From assembly GCF_014395975.1 (NCBI RefSeq), contig NZ_CP060714.1:1240001-1304000 (forward strand): a stretch of DNA of 64,000 bases. Reading direction: 5' to 3'. This document shows, piece by piece, positions 1 through 7,822 of the stretch. Made by a program: the position numbers and the translations under genes. Numbering within the stretch: position 1 is the stretch's first letter; the number at the start of each line of letters is the position of its first letter. The DNA comes from Diaphorobacter ruginosibacter. Its GTDB lineage: Bacteria > Pseudomonadota > Gammaproteobacteria > Burkholderiales > Burkholderiaceae_C. The notes beneath the pieces are model-generated. The model was not told where the DNA came from. It made no database searches and worked only from the letters and a program-made list of their open reading frames with translations.

Positions 1-61
1 GACAAGTCTTGGCGGCAATCACGTTCGGCGATGAGCGCGCACCGATAGCGTGCAGGCGCTT

Positions 62-1318
62 TCAGGTGGGGCTGGCCCAGTCCTGCGCCAGCCTGTGGGC
101 CTCACTCAACTGCTGCCAGGAAAGGCCCAGCGCTGCGGCAGACTGCAGCTGCTCCGCCTCTTCCCCGGCCTCGCAGGCCTGGGCGAGCGCCAGCAACGCA
201 CCGAGGTAGCCCGTTTGCTGCAGCGCCGCGTCGCGCACTCCCTGTGGCATGTGCAGCAGGTCGATGATGGAGGCCAGCGGGATGTCCAGCAGATGGTCCA
301 GCTGCGTGATCATCCCCACAAGAAATGCCTGATCGCTGACGGACTGCGGTAGCTGCTGGGCCTTGGCCAGCAGTTCCATGAAGCGGCCCTGCTCGACAGC
401 GTGCCGGGAGGCGGCCTGTGGCTCCTCGGACGTGACGCGGAAATTCTGCAGCAGGCTGACCCAGCAAGTGAGCCGTTTGTGGCCCAACAGGCGGATTGCA
501 TGCTCGATGGATTGGGGCCCACCCGCGGGCAGCAGGCCCGACGTGAAGGCCAGGCGCAGCAGGTTGAAACCCATGGCGGCATCCCGCTTGACCAGCGACT
601 CTATCTCCTGGGTGTCTGCCTGCTGTCGCAGCAGTCCCTGCAGCCTTGTCACGCTCTCCGTGCTGGGAAACACGAGCCGCGCTTCCATCAGCTGCGGGCG
701 GGAAAGCCAGTAGCCCTGGAACATCCGCACGCCCAGTTCGCTGAGCAGTTCGAGCTGGTGCGCGGTTTCGATCTTCTCTGCGATCAGCTTCGCGCCGCTT
801 TCGCGCAGCGCATATTTCGCCAACACCATGGTCTGCTCGATGCGCAGGCTCGACACGTCGAGCTTGATGAAGTCGGCCAGCGGCAGCCAGGCAGCATAGG
901 CCGACTCGAGCACCGAATGGTTGAATGCGAGGCGAAACCCGCGCTCATGCAGCGACTGGAGAATCGGCAGGCGCGTCCGCACTTCCTCGGTGGCCGTATG
1001 GCCCAGCGGTGGAATCTCGAGGACCACCTTGGCGGGGTCGAGCAGCATCAGGTGCCCTTGGGCCAGGCTCTCATGCGTGCAGTTCACGAAGATCAGCGTC
1101 TCGCCCATCAGCTCCTGCAGGCCGGCGTGGGAGAGGGCGGTAAGCGCCAGCATCATGTCGCTGGCCGCCGTATGCGCGGCGTGATTTCGGGAGCGGTTGA
1201 ACAGTTCGTGCCCGATGACACGTCCTTCCGCATCCACGATGGCTTGTCGGGCAATCAAGGCTCCAACGGATGGATTGCCTTGAGGCGCAATGGACGGAGA
1301 CATCGGGACTGTGTACAT
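62..1318 (-). CDS. EAL/HDOD-domain signalling protein, degenerate EAL
   Basis: The protein is about 418 residues. The N-terminal half reads as an EAL-type phosphodiesterase fold, starting at ARQAIVDAEGRVIGHELF. The catalytic signature is changed to ELF, so cyclic-di-GMP hydrolysis is doubtful. From about residue 230 a HDOD domain follows (LVKRDAAMGFNLLRLAF, then IRLLGHKRLTCW). This YuxH-like architecture is known from regulatory proteins that bind partners rather than act as enzymes. The frame stays open upstream to 1474, but the extra 52 residues are low in conserved character and lie over AT-rich, promoter-like DNA, so I chose the ATG at 1318; the ATG at 1303 is also possible. No strong ribosome binding site decides between them. 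It is transcribed away from the left edge neighbour, of which nothing is visible in bases 1-61. Confidence 0.85.
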   Translation of the reverse strand: MYTVPMSPSIAPQGNPSVGALIARQAIVDAEGRVIGHELFNRSRNHAAHTAASDMMLALTALSHAGLQELMGETLIFVNCTHESLAQGHLMLLDPAKVVLEIPPLGHTATEEVRTRLPILQSLHERGFRLAFNHSVLESAYAAWLPLADFIKLDVSSLRIEQTMVLAKYALRESGAKLIAEKIETAHQLELLSELGVRMFQGYWLSRPQLMEARLVFPSTESVTRLQGLLRQQADTQEIESLVKRDAAMGFNLLRLAFTSGLLPAGGPQSIEHAIRLLGHKRLTCWVSLLQNFRVTSEEPQAASRHAVEQGRFMELLAKAQQLPQSVSDQAFLVGMITQLDHLLDIPLASIIDLLHMPQGVRDAALQQTGYLGALLALAQACEAGEEAEQLQSAAALGLSWQQLSEAHRLAQDWASPT

Positions 1319-1502
1319 GCTGTTTGTTGGGGCGCGGAACCGGCTCGTCAGGGACGAGGGTTCAGCGTCAAGGCTGCGCGATCTATTAGCAAATCGAGGT
1401 GAATTGTAGGAATGATTGTTTCGATTGTCGTGTATCCGCTCTGTAAACCTTTGATTCAATTTATCAACAATCAATTACTGATTGACCAAAGTCAAGGCGA
1501 TT

Positions 1503-2303
1503 CTAGTGGTTCAGCCAGAGCAATTCCTCATCGCTGAAGCCAGCAGCGCGTCGCGCCGCCTCATTCAGTGGGGGTTTCGGACGAGGGGCCTCGTAGACGC
1601 GGGTGAGTTCGGCGAAATGGGTCAGCGGTTCGTGTCCGTCACGACTGCACAACCAACGATACCAGTGGTTACCTATGGCGACATGACCTATTTCTTCTTC
1701 CAGGATGATGTCGAGGATGGCCGCGGCCGCCAGGGCGTCCGGTGCCCCGATGTGGCGCAGCTTCTTCTGGATCAAGGGCGTGGCATCGAGGCCGCGCGCC
1801 TCGAGCGTGCGCGGAACCAGCGCCATGCGCGCCACGATGTCGCCCGCGGTCTTCTCGCACATCGTCCAGAGCCCCTGGTGCGCGGGGAAGTCGCCATAGT
1901 CATGGCCCATGTCGCGCAGGTGGTCCCGCAGCAGGCGGAAATGCTTGGCCTCCTCGCCGGCCACCCGGAGCCAGTCGAGGTAGAACGGCCCGGGCATGTC
2001 CTCGAAGCGCCAGATGGCATCCAGCGCCAGGTTGATGGCATTGAATTCGATATGGGCGATGGCGTGCATGAGCACGGCCCGGCCTTCGGGTGTTGCGGGT
2101 GAGCGTCTGCCCACTTCGGTGTGCTTCAAAAGGACCGGCCGCTCGGGGCGGCCCGGAAGATCGATGCCCGGTGGCGGCGCGAGCACGGCCTGCGCATCTA
2201 TTGAAAATTGCGCGGCGTGGACATACATGTCCAGCGTCTGGGCTGATTTCTGCTCAGGGTCTGTCAGGCACAAGACCTGCAATGCTCGTTGACGTAGCTC
2301 CAT
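1503..2303 (-). CDS. DUF455 ferritin-like protein
   Basis: This 266-residue protein belongs to the DUF455 family, which adopts a ferritin-like four-helix fold. Candidate diiron ligands are visible: a Glu in AHIEFNAINLALDAIW, the ExxH of GEEAKHFRLLRDH, and the ExxH of ILEEEIGHVAIGNHW. The biochemical role is not established; a redox or hydroxylase function is inference from the fold. The start is set at the ATG at 2303 (MELRQRALQVLCL), the usual family N-terminus. The frame extends 13 codons further upstream without family resemblance. It is divergent from the carbonic anhydrase-like gene, with about 220 bases between them that contain a stem-loop. Confidence 0.85.
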   Translation of the reverse strand: MELRQRALQVLCLTDPEQKSAQTLDMYVHAAQFSIDAQAVLAPPPGIDLPGRPERPVLLKHTEVGRRSPATPEGRAVLMHAIAHIEFNAINLALDAIWRFEDMPGPFYLDWLRVAGEEAKHFRLLRDHLRDMGHDYGDFPAHQGLWTMCEKTAGDIVARMALVPRTLEARGLDATPLIQKKLRHIGAPDALAAAAILDIILEEEIGHVAIGNHWYRWLCSRDGHEPLTHFAELTRVYEAPRPKPPLNEAARRAAGFSDEELLWLNH

Positions 2304-2373
2304 ACTTACAATTCTAGGGAGCTTCTGCAAAACCCTCGCCAATCGGCTGGACGCGGATCGGGATGAGCCGCAA

Positions 2374-2423
2374 GGCGTCTTTTGAAGGCAATAGCCGTAG
2401 CTATTGACGAAAAAGACAACGCC
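2374..2423. other. Stem-loop in divergent intergenic region
   Basis: Outer arms GGCGTCTTTT (2374-2383) and AAAAGACAACGCC (2411-2423) pair with a three-base bulge. An inner perfect inverted repeat, CAATAGC (2389-2395) and GCTATTG (2400-2406), has loop CGTA. The structure sits about 100 bases before the carbonic anhydrase start and about 70 bases before the divergent DUF455 start. It could be a transcribed leader structure or a protein-binding dyad; the sequence does not decide. Confidence 0.45.
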
Positions 2424-2521
2424 GCGGATCGCCCGAGGCCGTGTTCAGACGATGGCAGGGAGTTTTGCAGAGGTTCCCTATGGAATCCCTATCCCACAAG
2501 AGTCTCAGGAGACAAACCCCC

Positions 2522-3046
2522 ATGGCAATGTATGAACTGGATGGCATGGCACCGAGCGTGCCCGAATCGGCCTGGATTGCGGACAGCGCGCAAGTGATGG
2601 GCGACGTGAAGCTCGGCGAGAACGCCAGCGTCTGGTTCGGCACCGTGGTGCGTGGCGACACCGACACGATCACCATTGGTGCGGGCTCCAACATCCAGGA
2701 TGCAAGCGTGCTGCACGCCGACCATGGCGTGCCGCTGACCATCGGTGCGAACGTCACGGTGGGCCATCAGGTCATGCTGCATGGCTGCACCATTGGCGAT
2801 GAGTCGCTGATCGGCATCGGGGCCGTCGTGCTCAACGGGGCGAAGATCGGCAGGAACTGCCTGGTGGGCGCGGGATCGCTGGTGACCGAGGGCAAGGAAT
2901 TTCCCGACGGCTCCATGATTCTCGGAAGCCCGGCACGGGTGGTGAAGCAGCTGTCTCCCGAGCAGATGGAAGGGCTGCGCGAGAGCGCGCGGCGTTACGT
3001 GGAAAACGCGCACCGCTTCAAGAAGGGGCTGCGCAAGATTGGTTGA
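2522..3046 (+). CDS. Gamma-class carbonic anhydrase family protein
   Basis: This 174-residue protein is a left-handed beta-helix of hexapeptide repeats (for example LTIGANVTVGHQ and LIGIGAVVLNGAKIG). It matches the YrdA/gamma-carbonic anhydrase family, which binds zinc at a trimer interface and may interconvert CO2 and bicarbonate. The three expected zinc-binding histidines are present at about residues 65 (LHADHG), 82 (GHQV) and 87 (LHGC). Many family members have weak or no measured activity, so the enzyme role is probable rather than certain. The ATG at 2522 is chosen because AGGAGA at 2507-2512 lies nine bases upstream; the frame runs further upstream without family resemblance. hslO follows on the same strand. 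Confidence 0.9.
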   Translation: MAMYELDGMAPSVPESAWIADSAQVMGDVKLGENASVWFGTVVRGDTDTITIGAGSNIQDASVLHADHGVPLTIGANVTVGHQVMLHGCTIGDESLIGIGAVVLNGAKIGRNCLVGAGSLVTEGKEFPDGSMILGSPARVVKQLSPEQMEGLRESARRYVENAHRFKKGLRKIG

Positions 3047-3113
3047 TGGACTCCGCAGGTGCATGCAGGCTTGGCCAGGTGCCGCCTCGGAGTTGTTTTT
3101 AGAAAGAGTACGA

Positions 3114-4106
3114 GTGTCAGAACTCCATAAGTTTCTGTTTGATGGCCTGCCGGTTCGCGGCATGATCGTGCGGCTCACGGATGCGTGGACCGAAATCCTG
3201 AGCCGCCGCGCGGCCAACACGGAAACCGGCAACTACACCCCCGCCGTGCGCGAACTGCTCGGCGAGATGGCCGCCGCAGGCGTGCTCATGCAGTCCAACA
3301 TCAAGTTCCAGGGGGCGCTGATTTTTCAGATCCAGGGCGATGGTCCGGTCAAGCTGGCCGTGGCGGAGGTGCAGTCCGATCTGAGCCTGCGCGCCACGGC
3401 GACGATTCCGGGCACGGTCACCGAGGAGATGACCAGCCTGTCGTCGCTGGTGAACGTGAACGGCAAGGGCCGCTGCGCGATCACGCTTGATCCCAAGACG
3501 CGCCTGCCCGGGCAGCAGCCCTACCAGGGCATCGTGCCGCTCAATGGCGAGCACGGCCAGAAGCTGGAGAAGCTCAGCGATGTGCTGGAGCAGTACATGC
3601 GCCACTCCGAGCAGCTGGACACCACGCTGGTGCTGGCGGCGAACGACCAGGTGGCGGCCGGCCTGCTGATCCAGCGCATGCCGGTCAAGGGCGAGGCCAA
3701 CCTGGAGGCTGCGCAGGGTGCCGATGTCGATGCCGACCAGATGGACGTGAACGAGGAATACAACCGCATCTCCACGCTTGCAGCCAGCCTCACGCGCGAC
3801 GAGCTGCTGACCCTGGACGTGGACACCATCCTGCGCCGCCTGTTCTGGGAGGAGAAGGTCCTGCGCTTCGTGCCCCTGCAGGGCGACGACGGCCCGCGCT
3901 TTGCCTGCACCTGCAGCCGTGAGCGCGTGAGCAACATGCTGCGCGGCCTGGGTGAAGAGGAAGTGCAGAGCGTGATCGACGAGCGCGGACTCGTCGAGGT
4001 GGGCTGCGAATTCTGCGGAAAGCAGTACCGCTACGACTCCGTGGATGCGGCGCAGCTCTTCACCGGGCGTGAGAAGCAGCCTCCCGCATCGAACAACATC
4101 CAGTAA
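3114..4106 (+). CDS. hslO: Hsp33 redox-regulated chaperonin
   Basis: Hsp33 is a cytoplasmic holdase activated by oxidation and unfolding. The C-terminal redox switch is intact: four zinc-binding cysteines appear as CTC (in RFACTCSRERV) and CEFC (in VEVGCEFCGKQYRY, about residues 298-301). The N-terminal domain is recognisable in ATIPGTVTEEMTSLSSLVNV. I place the start at GTG 3114, giving VSELHKFLFDG, the family N-terminus and 330 residues. The frame is open to a TTG at 3039 that overlaps the upstream gene. The ribosome binding site is weak (AGAAAGAG). It ends 15 bases from the convergent gene at 4122. Confidence 0.95.
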   Translation: MSELHKFLFDGLPVRGMIVRLTDAWTEILSRRAANTETGNYTPAVRELLGEMAAAGVLMQSNIKFQGALIFQIQGDGPVKLAVAEVQSDLSLRATATIPGTVTEEMTSLSSLVNVNGKGRCAITLDPKTRLPGQQPYQGIVPLNGEHGQKLEKLSDVLEQYMRHSEQLDTTLVLAANDQVAAGLLIQRMPVKGEANLEAAQGADVDADQMDVNEEYNRISTLAASLTRDELLTLDVDTILRRLFWEEKVLRFVPLQGDDGPRFACTCSRERVSNMLRGLGEEEVQSVIDERGLVEVGCEFCGKQYRYDSVDAAQLFTGREKQPPASNNIQ

Positions 4107-4121
4107 GAGCGTGTTTCCGGC

Positions 4122-4706
4122 TTAGGCCGTCGCCGCCAGGCCGGAAAACAGCTTGTGCTCGCACTCCGGGTCGCTGCATTTCTCGCACGACCAGGCACGC
4201 ATGCGCGGATGCGTGGGCTTGGCGATGTCGGTGATCGCGAAGTGCGCGCTTTCACTCGACGGCAGCAAGGCCCTGGCGGTCAGTGCGATGGCATTGGCCG
4301 CGTTGCGCAGTCGCTCCTGCAGTGTGGCGCCATACAGCACCTGGAACCCCATCATGGAGTCGGTGAGGGCACTGCGCAGGGCCAGCTCGTTGGCATGGAA
4401 GTTGGGCGACTGCACCGGCACCAGCAGCGACAGGTGCGGCTGATCGAAGGTCTTGAGCTCATGCGCCAGCCATTGGCCGAGTTGCGCACGCTGCTGCTCA
4501 CAGCGCATGGCACCGGGCTGCTGCAGGGCATCGAAGCAGTGGGCATGAATGGCGATCCGCTCGCTCCAGCCCGGCTGAAGATCCGCATGGGATTGCAGTG
4601 CGTCTGCCATGAGGCCGGCATCGACTCCCCAGAAGGAAATGCGAAGCGGCAGAGGAATGCGGCGGGAGGCGGGGGGAGGCTGATCAGCGCCTGGAGGGAG
4701 CGACAT
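4122..4706 (-). CDS. Conserved-looking protein of unknown function with C-terminal Cys/His cluster
   Basis: I do not recognise the family. The protein is about 194 residues from the ATG at 4706, which overlaps the end of ftsB by 23 bases on the same strand. That suggests translational coupling and supports a real gene. The body contains a HANELALRSALTDSMMGFQ stretch and no membrane segment. Near the C-terminus WSCEKCSDPECEHKLF carries a CxxC-x4-CxH arrangement that could hold zinc. An in-frame start at 4739 would bury the gene deeper in ftsB. Its position last in a pyrG-to-ftsB row gives no functional clue. Confidence 0.65.
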   Translation of the reverse strand: MSLPPGADQPPPASRRIPLPLRISFWGVDAGLMADALQSHADLQPGWSERIAIHAHCFDALQQPGAMRCEQQRAQLGQWLAHELKTFDQPHLSLLVPVQSPNFHANELALRSALTDSMMGFQVLYGATLQERLRNAANAIALTARALLPSSESAHFAITDIAKPTHPRMRAWSCEKCSDPECEHKLFSGLAATA

Positions 4707-4968
4707 GCACGTAGATTTCGTTCGGCTTGACCATGCCAAGCTCGCTGCGTGCCTTTTCCTCGACCATGTCCATGCCTTCCTTGAGATCGGAGACTTCCGC
4801 GCTCAGGCGTTCGTTTTCCGCTCGGGCCTTGTCATTGGCGTCCTTCTGCTCGGCAATCTGCTGTCGCATGTTGGCCACGTGTTCGACGCTGCCGCGGCCG
4901 CTGAGCAGCTGGGTCAGGACCAGCAAGAGCAGCAGCAAGAGAATCAGCGGAACAATGCGTGTGCTCAT
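4684..4968 (-). CDS. ftsB: Cell division protein FtsB
   Basis: FtsB is a bitopic divisome protein that forms the FtsQ-FtsL-FtsB complex at mid-cell. The 94-residue sequence shows a short cytoplasmic N-terminus, one membrane helix (IVPLILLLLLLLVLTQLL, about residues 5-22) and a heptad-rich coiled coil (about 30-70). The end of the core is typical for the family (KARSELGMVKPNEIY). Length and the position downstream of eno are the classic arrangement in proteobacteria. The ATG at 4968 lies 176 bases after eno, a gap that holds an unusual dyad. Confidence 0.95.
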   Translation of the reverse strand: MSTRIVPLILLLLLLLVLTQLLSGRGSVEHVANMRQQIAEQKDANDKARAENERLSAEVSDLKEGMDMVEEKARSELGMVKPNEIYVHVAPSRR

Positions 4969-5102
4969 GGACTAGGTGGATGCAGCGGTAGGGGCCTTGG
5001 ACGGATGGTACACGCAGACTGTTGTTGAAACACAACCACGGCGACCCCGGCAAGGCGTCACCGCGAAGGATAACGCGCCCATGGGGTGCCGCGTGCTGAC
5101 GG

Positions 5103-5131
5103 GGCCAACCCGTTGTTACAACGTGTTGGCC
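5103..5131. other. 29-base near-perfect dyad between eno and ftsB
   Basis: The left half GGCCAACCCGTTGT and right half ACAACGTGTTGGCC flank a single central T. Thirteen of the fourteen base pairs match; the only mismatch is C5110 against T5124. It begins 14 bases beyond the eno stop codon. There is no T-tract on either strand, so it is not a standard intrinsic terminator. It may be an operator for a dimeric regulator or a hairpin protecting the eno 3' end. Confidence 0.55.
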
Positions 5132-5144
5132 TCCGGCCCGGCGA

Positions 5145-6431
5145 TCAGCGCAGGTTGTAGAACGCAGCGCGGCCAGGGTAGAACGCGATGTCGCCCAGGT
5201 CTTCCTCGATGCGCAGCAACTGGTTGTACTTGGCCATGCGGTCCGAGCGGCTCAGCGAACCGGTCTTGATCTGGCCCGCGTTCGTGCCCACGGCGATGTC
5301 GGCGATGGTCGAGTCCTCGGTCTCGCCCGAGCGGTGCGAGATCACGGCGGTGTAACCCGCGCGCTTGGCCATCTCGATGGCTTCGAAGGTCTCGGTCAGC
5401 GTGCCGATCTGGTTGATCTTGATGAGGATGGAGTTGGCGATCTTCTTGTCGATGCCTTCCTTCAGGATCTTGGTGTTGGTGACGAACAGGTCGTCGCCCA
5501 CCAGCTGGACCTTGCCGCCCAGACGCTCGGTCAGGTGCTTCCAGCCGTCCCAGTCGCCTTCGGCCATGCCGTCCTCGATGGAGATGATCGGGTACTTGTC
5601 GACCCAGGTCGCGAGCATGTCGGTCCACTGTTCGGCCGTCAGCTGCAGGCCGCCTTCGCCTTCGAGCACGTACTTGCCATCCTTGTAGAACTCGCTGGCA
5701 GCGCAGTCCAGGCCCAGGACGATCTGCTCGCCGGCGGTGTAGCCGGCGTTCTCGATGGCCTGGAGGATCAGCTGGATCGCGGCTTCATGGTTTTCCACGG
5801 AGGGCGCGAAACCGCCTTCATCGCCCACGGCGGTGCTCATGCCCTTGTCGTGGATGATCTTCTTGAGTGCGTGGAACACTTCGGCGCCCCAGCGCACGGC
5901 TTCGCGGAACGAAGGAGCGCCCACGGGGATGATCATGAACTCCTGCAGGTCGAGGCTGTTGTTGGCGTGCGCGCCACCGTTGATCACGTTCATCATCGGA
6001 ACGGGCAACTGCGTCGCGCCCATGCCGCCGAGATAGCGGTACAGCGGCAGGCCGGATTCTTCAGCGGCTGCGCGGGCCACGGCCATCGACACGGCCAGCA
6101 TGGCGTTCGCACCCAGGCGGCCCTTGTTGTCGGTACCGTCGAGGTCGATCAGGGTCTTGTCCAGGAAGGCCTGTTCGGACGCATCGAGGCCCAGCACGGC
6201 TTCGGAGATCTCGGTGTTGATGTGTTCCACGGCCTTGAGCACGCCCTTGCCCAGGTAGCGGCTCTTGTCGCCGTCACGCAGCTCGATGGCTTCGCGCGAA
6301 CCCGTGGATGCGCCCGACGGCACGGCCGCACGGCCCATCACGCCGGATTCCAGCAGCACGTCGCATTCAACTGTGGGGTTGCCGCGGCTGTCCAGCACTT
6401 CGCGGCCTACGATGTCAACGATGGCACTCAT
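5145..6431 (-). CDS. eno: Enolase
   Basis: Enolase converts 2-phosphoglycerate to phosphoenolpyruvate in glycolysis, and in many bacteria it is also part of the RNA degradosome. The 428-residue length is normal. Visible signatures are SGASTGSREAIELRDGD near residue 40 (substrate loop), the metal-ligand segment ISIEDGMAEGDWDGW, the catalytic-lysine region ILIKINQIGTLTET, and SHRSGETED. The start is the ATG at 6431. It lies in the same-strand row pyrG, kdsA, DUF1330, eno, ftsB, with a 148-base gap before it, so it may have its own promoter. Confidence 0.98.
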   Translation of the reverse strand: MSAIVDIVGREVLDSRGNPTVECDVLLESGVMGRAAVPSGASTGSREAIELRDGDKSRYLGKGVLKAVEHINTEISEAVLGLDASEQAFLDKTLIDLDGTDNKGRLGANAMLAVSMAVARAAAEESGLPLYRYLGGMGATQLPVPMMNVINGGAHANNSLDLQEFMIIPVGAPSFREAVRWGAEVFHALKKIIHDKGMSTAVGDEGGFAPSVENHEAAIQLILQAIENAGYTAGEQIVLGLDCAASEFYKDGKYVLEGEGGLQLTAEQWTDMLATWVDKYPIISIEDGMAEGDWDGWKHLTERLGGKVQLVGDDLFVTNTKILKEGIDKKIANSILIKINQIGTLTETFEAIEMAKRAGYTAVISHRSGETEDSTIADIAVGTNAGQIKTGSLSRSDRMAKYNQLLRIEEDLGDIAFYPGRAAFYNLR

Positions 6432-6579
6432 GAATGATCCTAAGAGAGTTTGAAAACGGGGAAATGAACAACAACACGCCGGAGGTGCCGCGATGAAGCC
6501 GTGCGGGCTCCGGCATGGCAGGTCGAGAAAGGATGGCGGCTGGCATGGCTTGTTGCGGCATCGATTCTCACGGTGGGGA

Positions 6580-6870
6580 TCACACGCCTTCCACGCAGAT
6601 CAGGCGCATGATCGCCGCACCTTCGCGTGCGGCGCGCGCCCGGCCGTATTCGGGCGAGTGATAGAACGCCCTGGCGGCATCGAAGCTCGGAAACTTCAGC
6701 ACCACCACGCGTTCGGGATTCCAATCACCTTCCATCACTTCCACCTGGCCGCCGCGAACGCAGAGTTCGGCGTTGTGCGCCTGCATGGCGGCCGTGGACC
6801 ACTTCTTGTATTCCTCGTACTGCTCGGGCCGGGTGACCTGAACGGTGGCGATGACGTATCCGCTTGGCAT
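6580..6870 (-). CDS. DUF1330 family protein
   Basis: This 96-residue protein has a ferredoxin-like alpha-beta fold of the DUF1330 (dimeric alpha-beta barrel) family. Typical features are the opening YVIATVQVTRPEQYEEYKKW, the central GDWNPERVVVLKFPSFD and the helix AARAFYHSPEYGRAR. The family has no agreed function; members resemble small monooxygenases or dimerising domains. It sits between kdsA and eno on the same strand, 72 bases after kdsA, so it is probably co-transcribed, although its link to either pathway is unknown. Confidence 0.88.
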   Translation of the reverse strand: MPSGYVIATVQVTRPEQYEEYKKWSTAAMQAHNAELCVRGGQVEVMEGDWNPERVVVLKFPSFDAARAFYHSPEYGRARAAREGAAIMRLICVEGV

Positions 6871-6942
6871 GTCGTTGTCTCTTTTCTTATGGAAATGAAA
6901 ACAGGCTGATGGATGGCGTTGGAGGGAGATCGGGTTGCGGGA

Positions 6943-7800
6943 TCAGGCTTCGAAGTGGTTTTCCAGGAAGCCGTTGCGCTTGGTGACGTCATCGAGCGCC
7001 ACCAGCGTTTCGAGCAATGCCTTCATGTGCTTGAGCGGAACCGCATTCGGGCCGTCGGAGAGCGCATTGCACGGGTCTGGATGGGTCTCCATGAACACCC
7101 CGGCCACACCCACGGCAATCGCTGCGCGCGAGAGCACGGGCACCATCTCGCGCATGCCGCCGCTCGATGTGCCGTTGCCGCCCGGCAACTGCACGCTGTG
7201 CGTGGCGTCGTAGACGACCGGCGCGCCGGTCTCGCGCATGATGGAGAGCGAACGCATGTCGGAGACGAGGTTGTTGTAGCCGAAGCTCGCACCGCGCTCG
7301 CAGGCCATGAAGCTGTCTTCCGGCAGGCCCACTTCCTTGGCGGCCGCGCGCGCCTTGTCGATGACGTTCTTCATGTCATGCGGCGCGAGGAACTGGCCCT
7401 TCTTGATGTTCACCGGCTTGCCGCTCTGGGCGACGGCGCGGATGAAATCGGTCTGGCGGCACAGGAACGCGGGCGTCTGCAGCACGTCGACAATTTTGGC
7501 GACGGCGGGAATCTCCGCTTCGGTGTGCACATCGGTAAGGATGGGCACATTCAATTCCTTCTTCACCTTGGCGAGGATCTCGAGGCCCTTGTCCATGCCC
7601 GGGCCGCGAAAGCTCGCGCCCGACGAGCGGTTGGCCTTGTCGTAGCTGCTCTTGAAGATGAAATGGATGCCCAGACCAGAAGTGATCTCCTTGAGCTGGC
7701 CAGCCACATCCATCTGCAGCTGTTCAGACTCGACCACGCAGGGGCCTGCAATCAGGAAAAAACGTTTGTCGAGGCCGACATCGAATCCGCAGAGTTTCAT
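6943..7800 (-). CDS. kdsA: KDO-8-phosphate synthase
   Basis: KdsA condenses arabinose-5-phosphate with phosphoenolpyruvate to make KDO-8-phosphate for the lipopolysaccharide inner core. The 285-residue protein is full length. Motifs include FFLIAGPCVVESEQ, FKSSYDKANRSS, the LTDVHTE strand and YDATHSVQLPGG. Cys21 in GPCVVES corresponds to the metal-binding cysteine of class II, metal-dependent enzymes; E. coli-type enzymes have Asn there. The start is the ATG at 7800, 22 bases after pyrG, so the two are likely co-transcribed. Confidence 0.97.
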   Translation of the reverse strand: MKLCGFDVGLDKRFFLIAGPCVVESEQLQMDVAGQLKEITSGLGIHFIFKSSYDKANRSSGASFRGPGMDKGLEILAKVKKELNVPILTDVHTEAEIPAVAKIVDVLQTPAFLCRQTDFIRAVAQSGKPVNIKKGQFLAPHDMKNVIDKARAAAKEVGLPEDSFMACERGASFGYNNLVSDMRSLSIMRETGAPVVYDATHSVQLPGGNGTSSGGMREMVPVLSRAAIAVGVAGVFMETHPDPCNALSDGPNAVPLKHMKALLETLVALDDVTKRNGFLENHFEA

Positions 7801-7822
7801 GATGTGACTGGTCCTTCAGAGA

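Noticed and set aside
4114..4146. Inverted repeat TTTCCGGC/GCCGGAAA near the hslO end as a terminator
   Set aside because: It overlaps the end of the convergent gene and has no T-tract on the plus strand; possible but unsupported.
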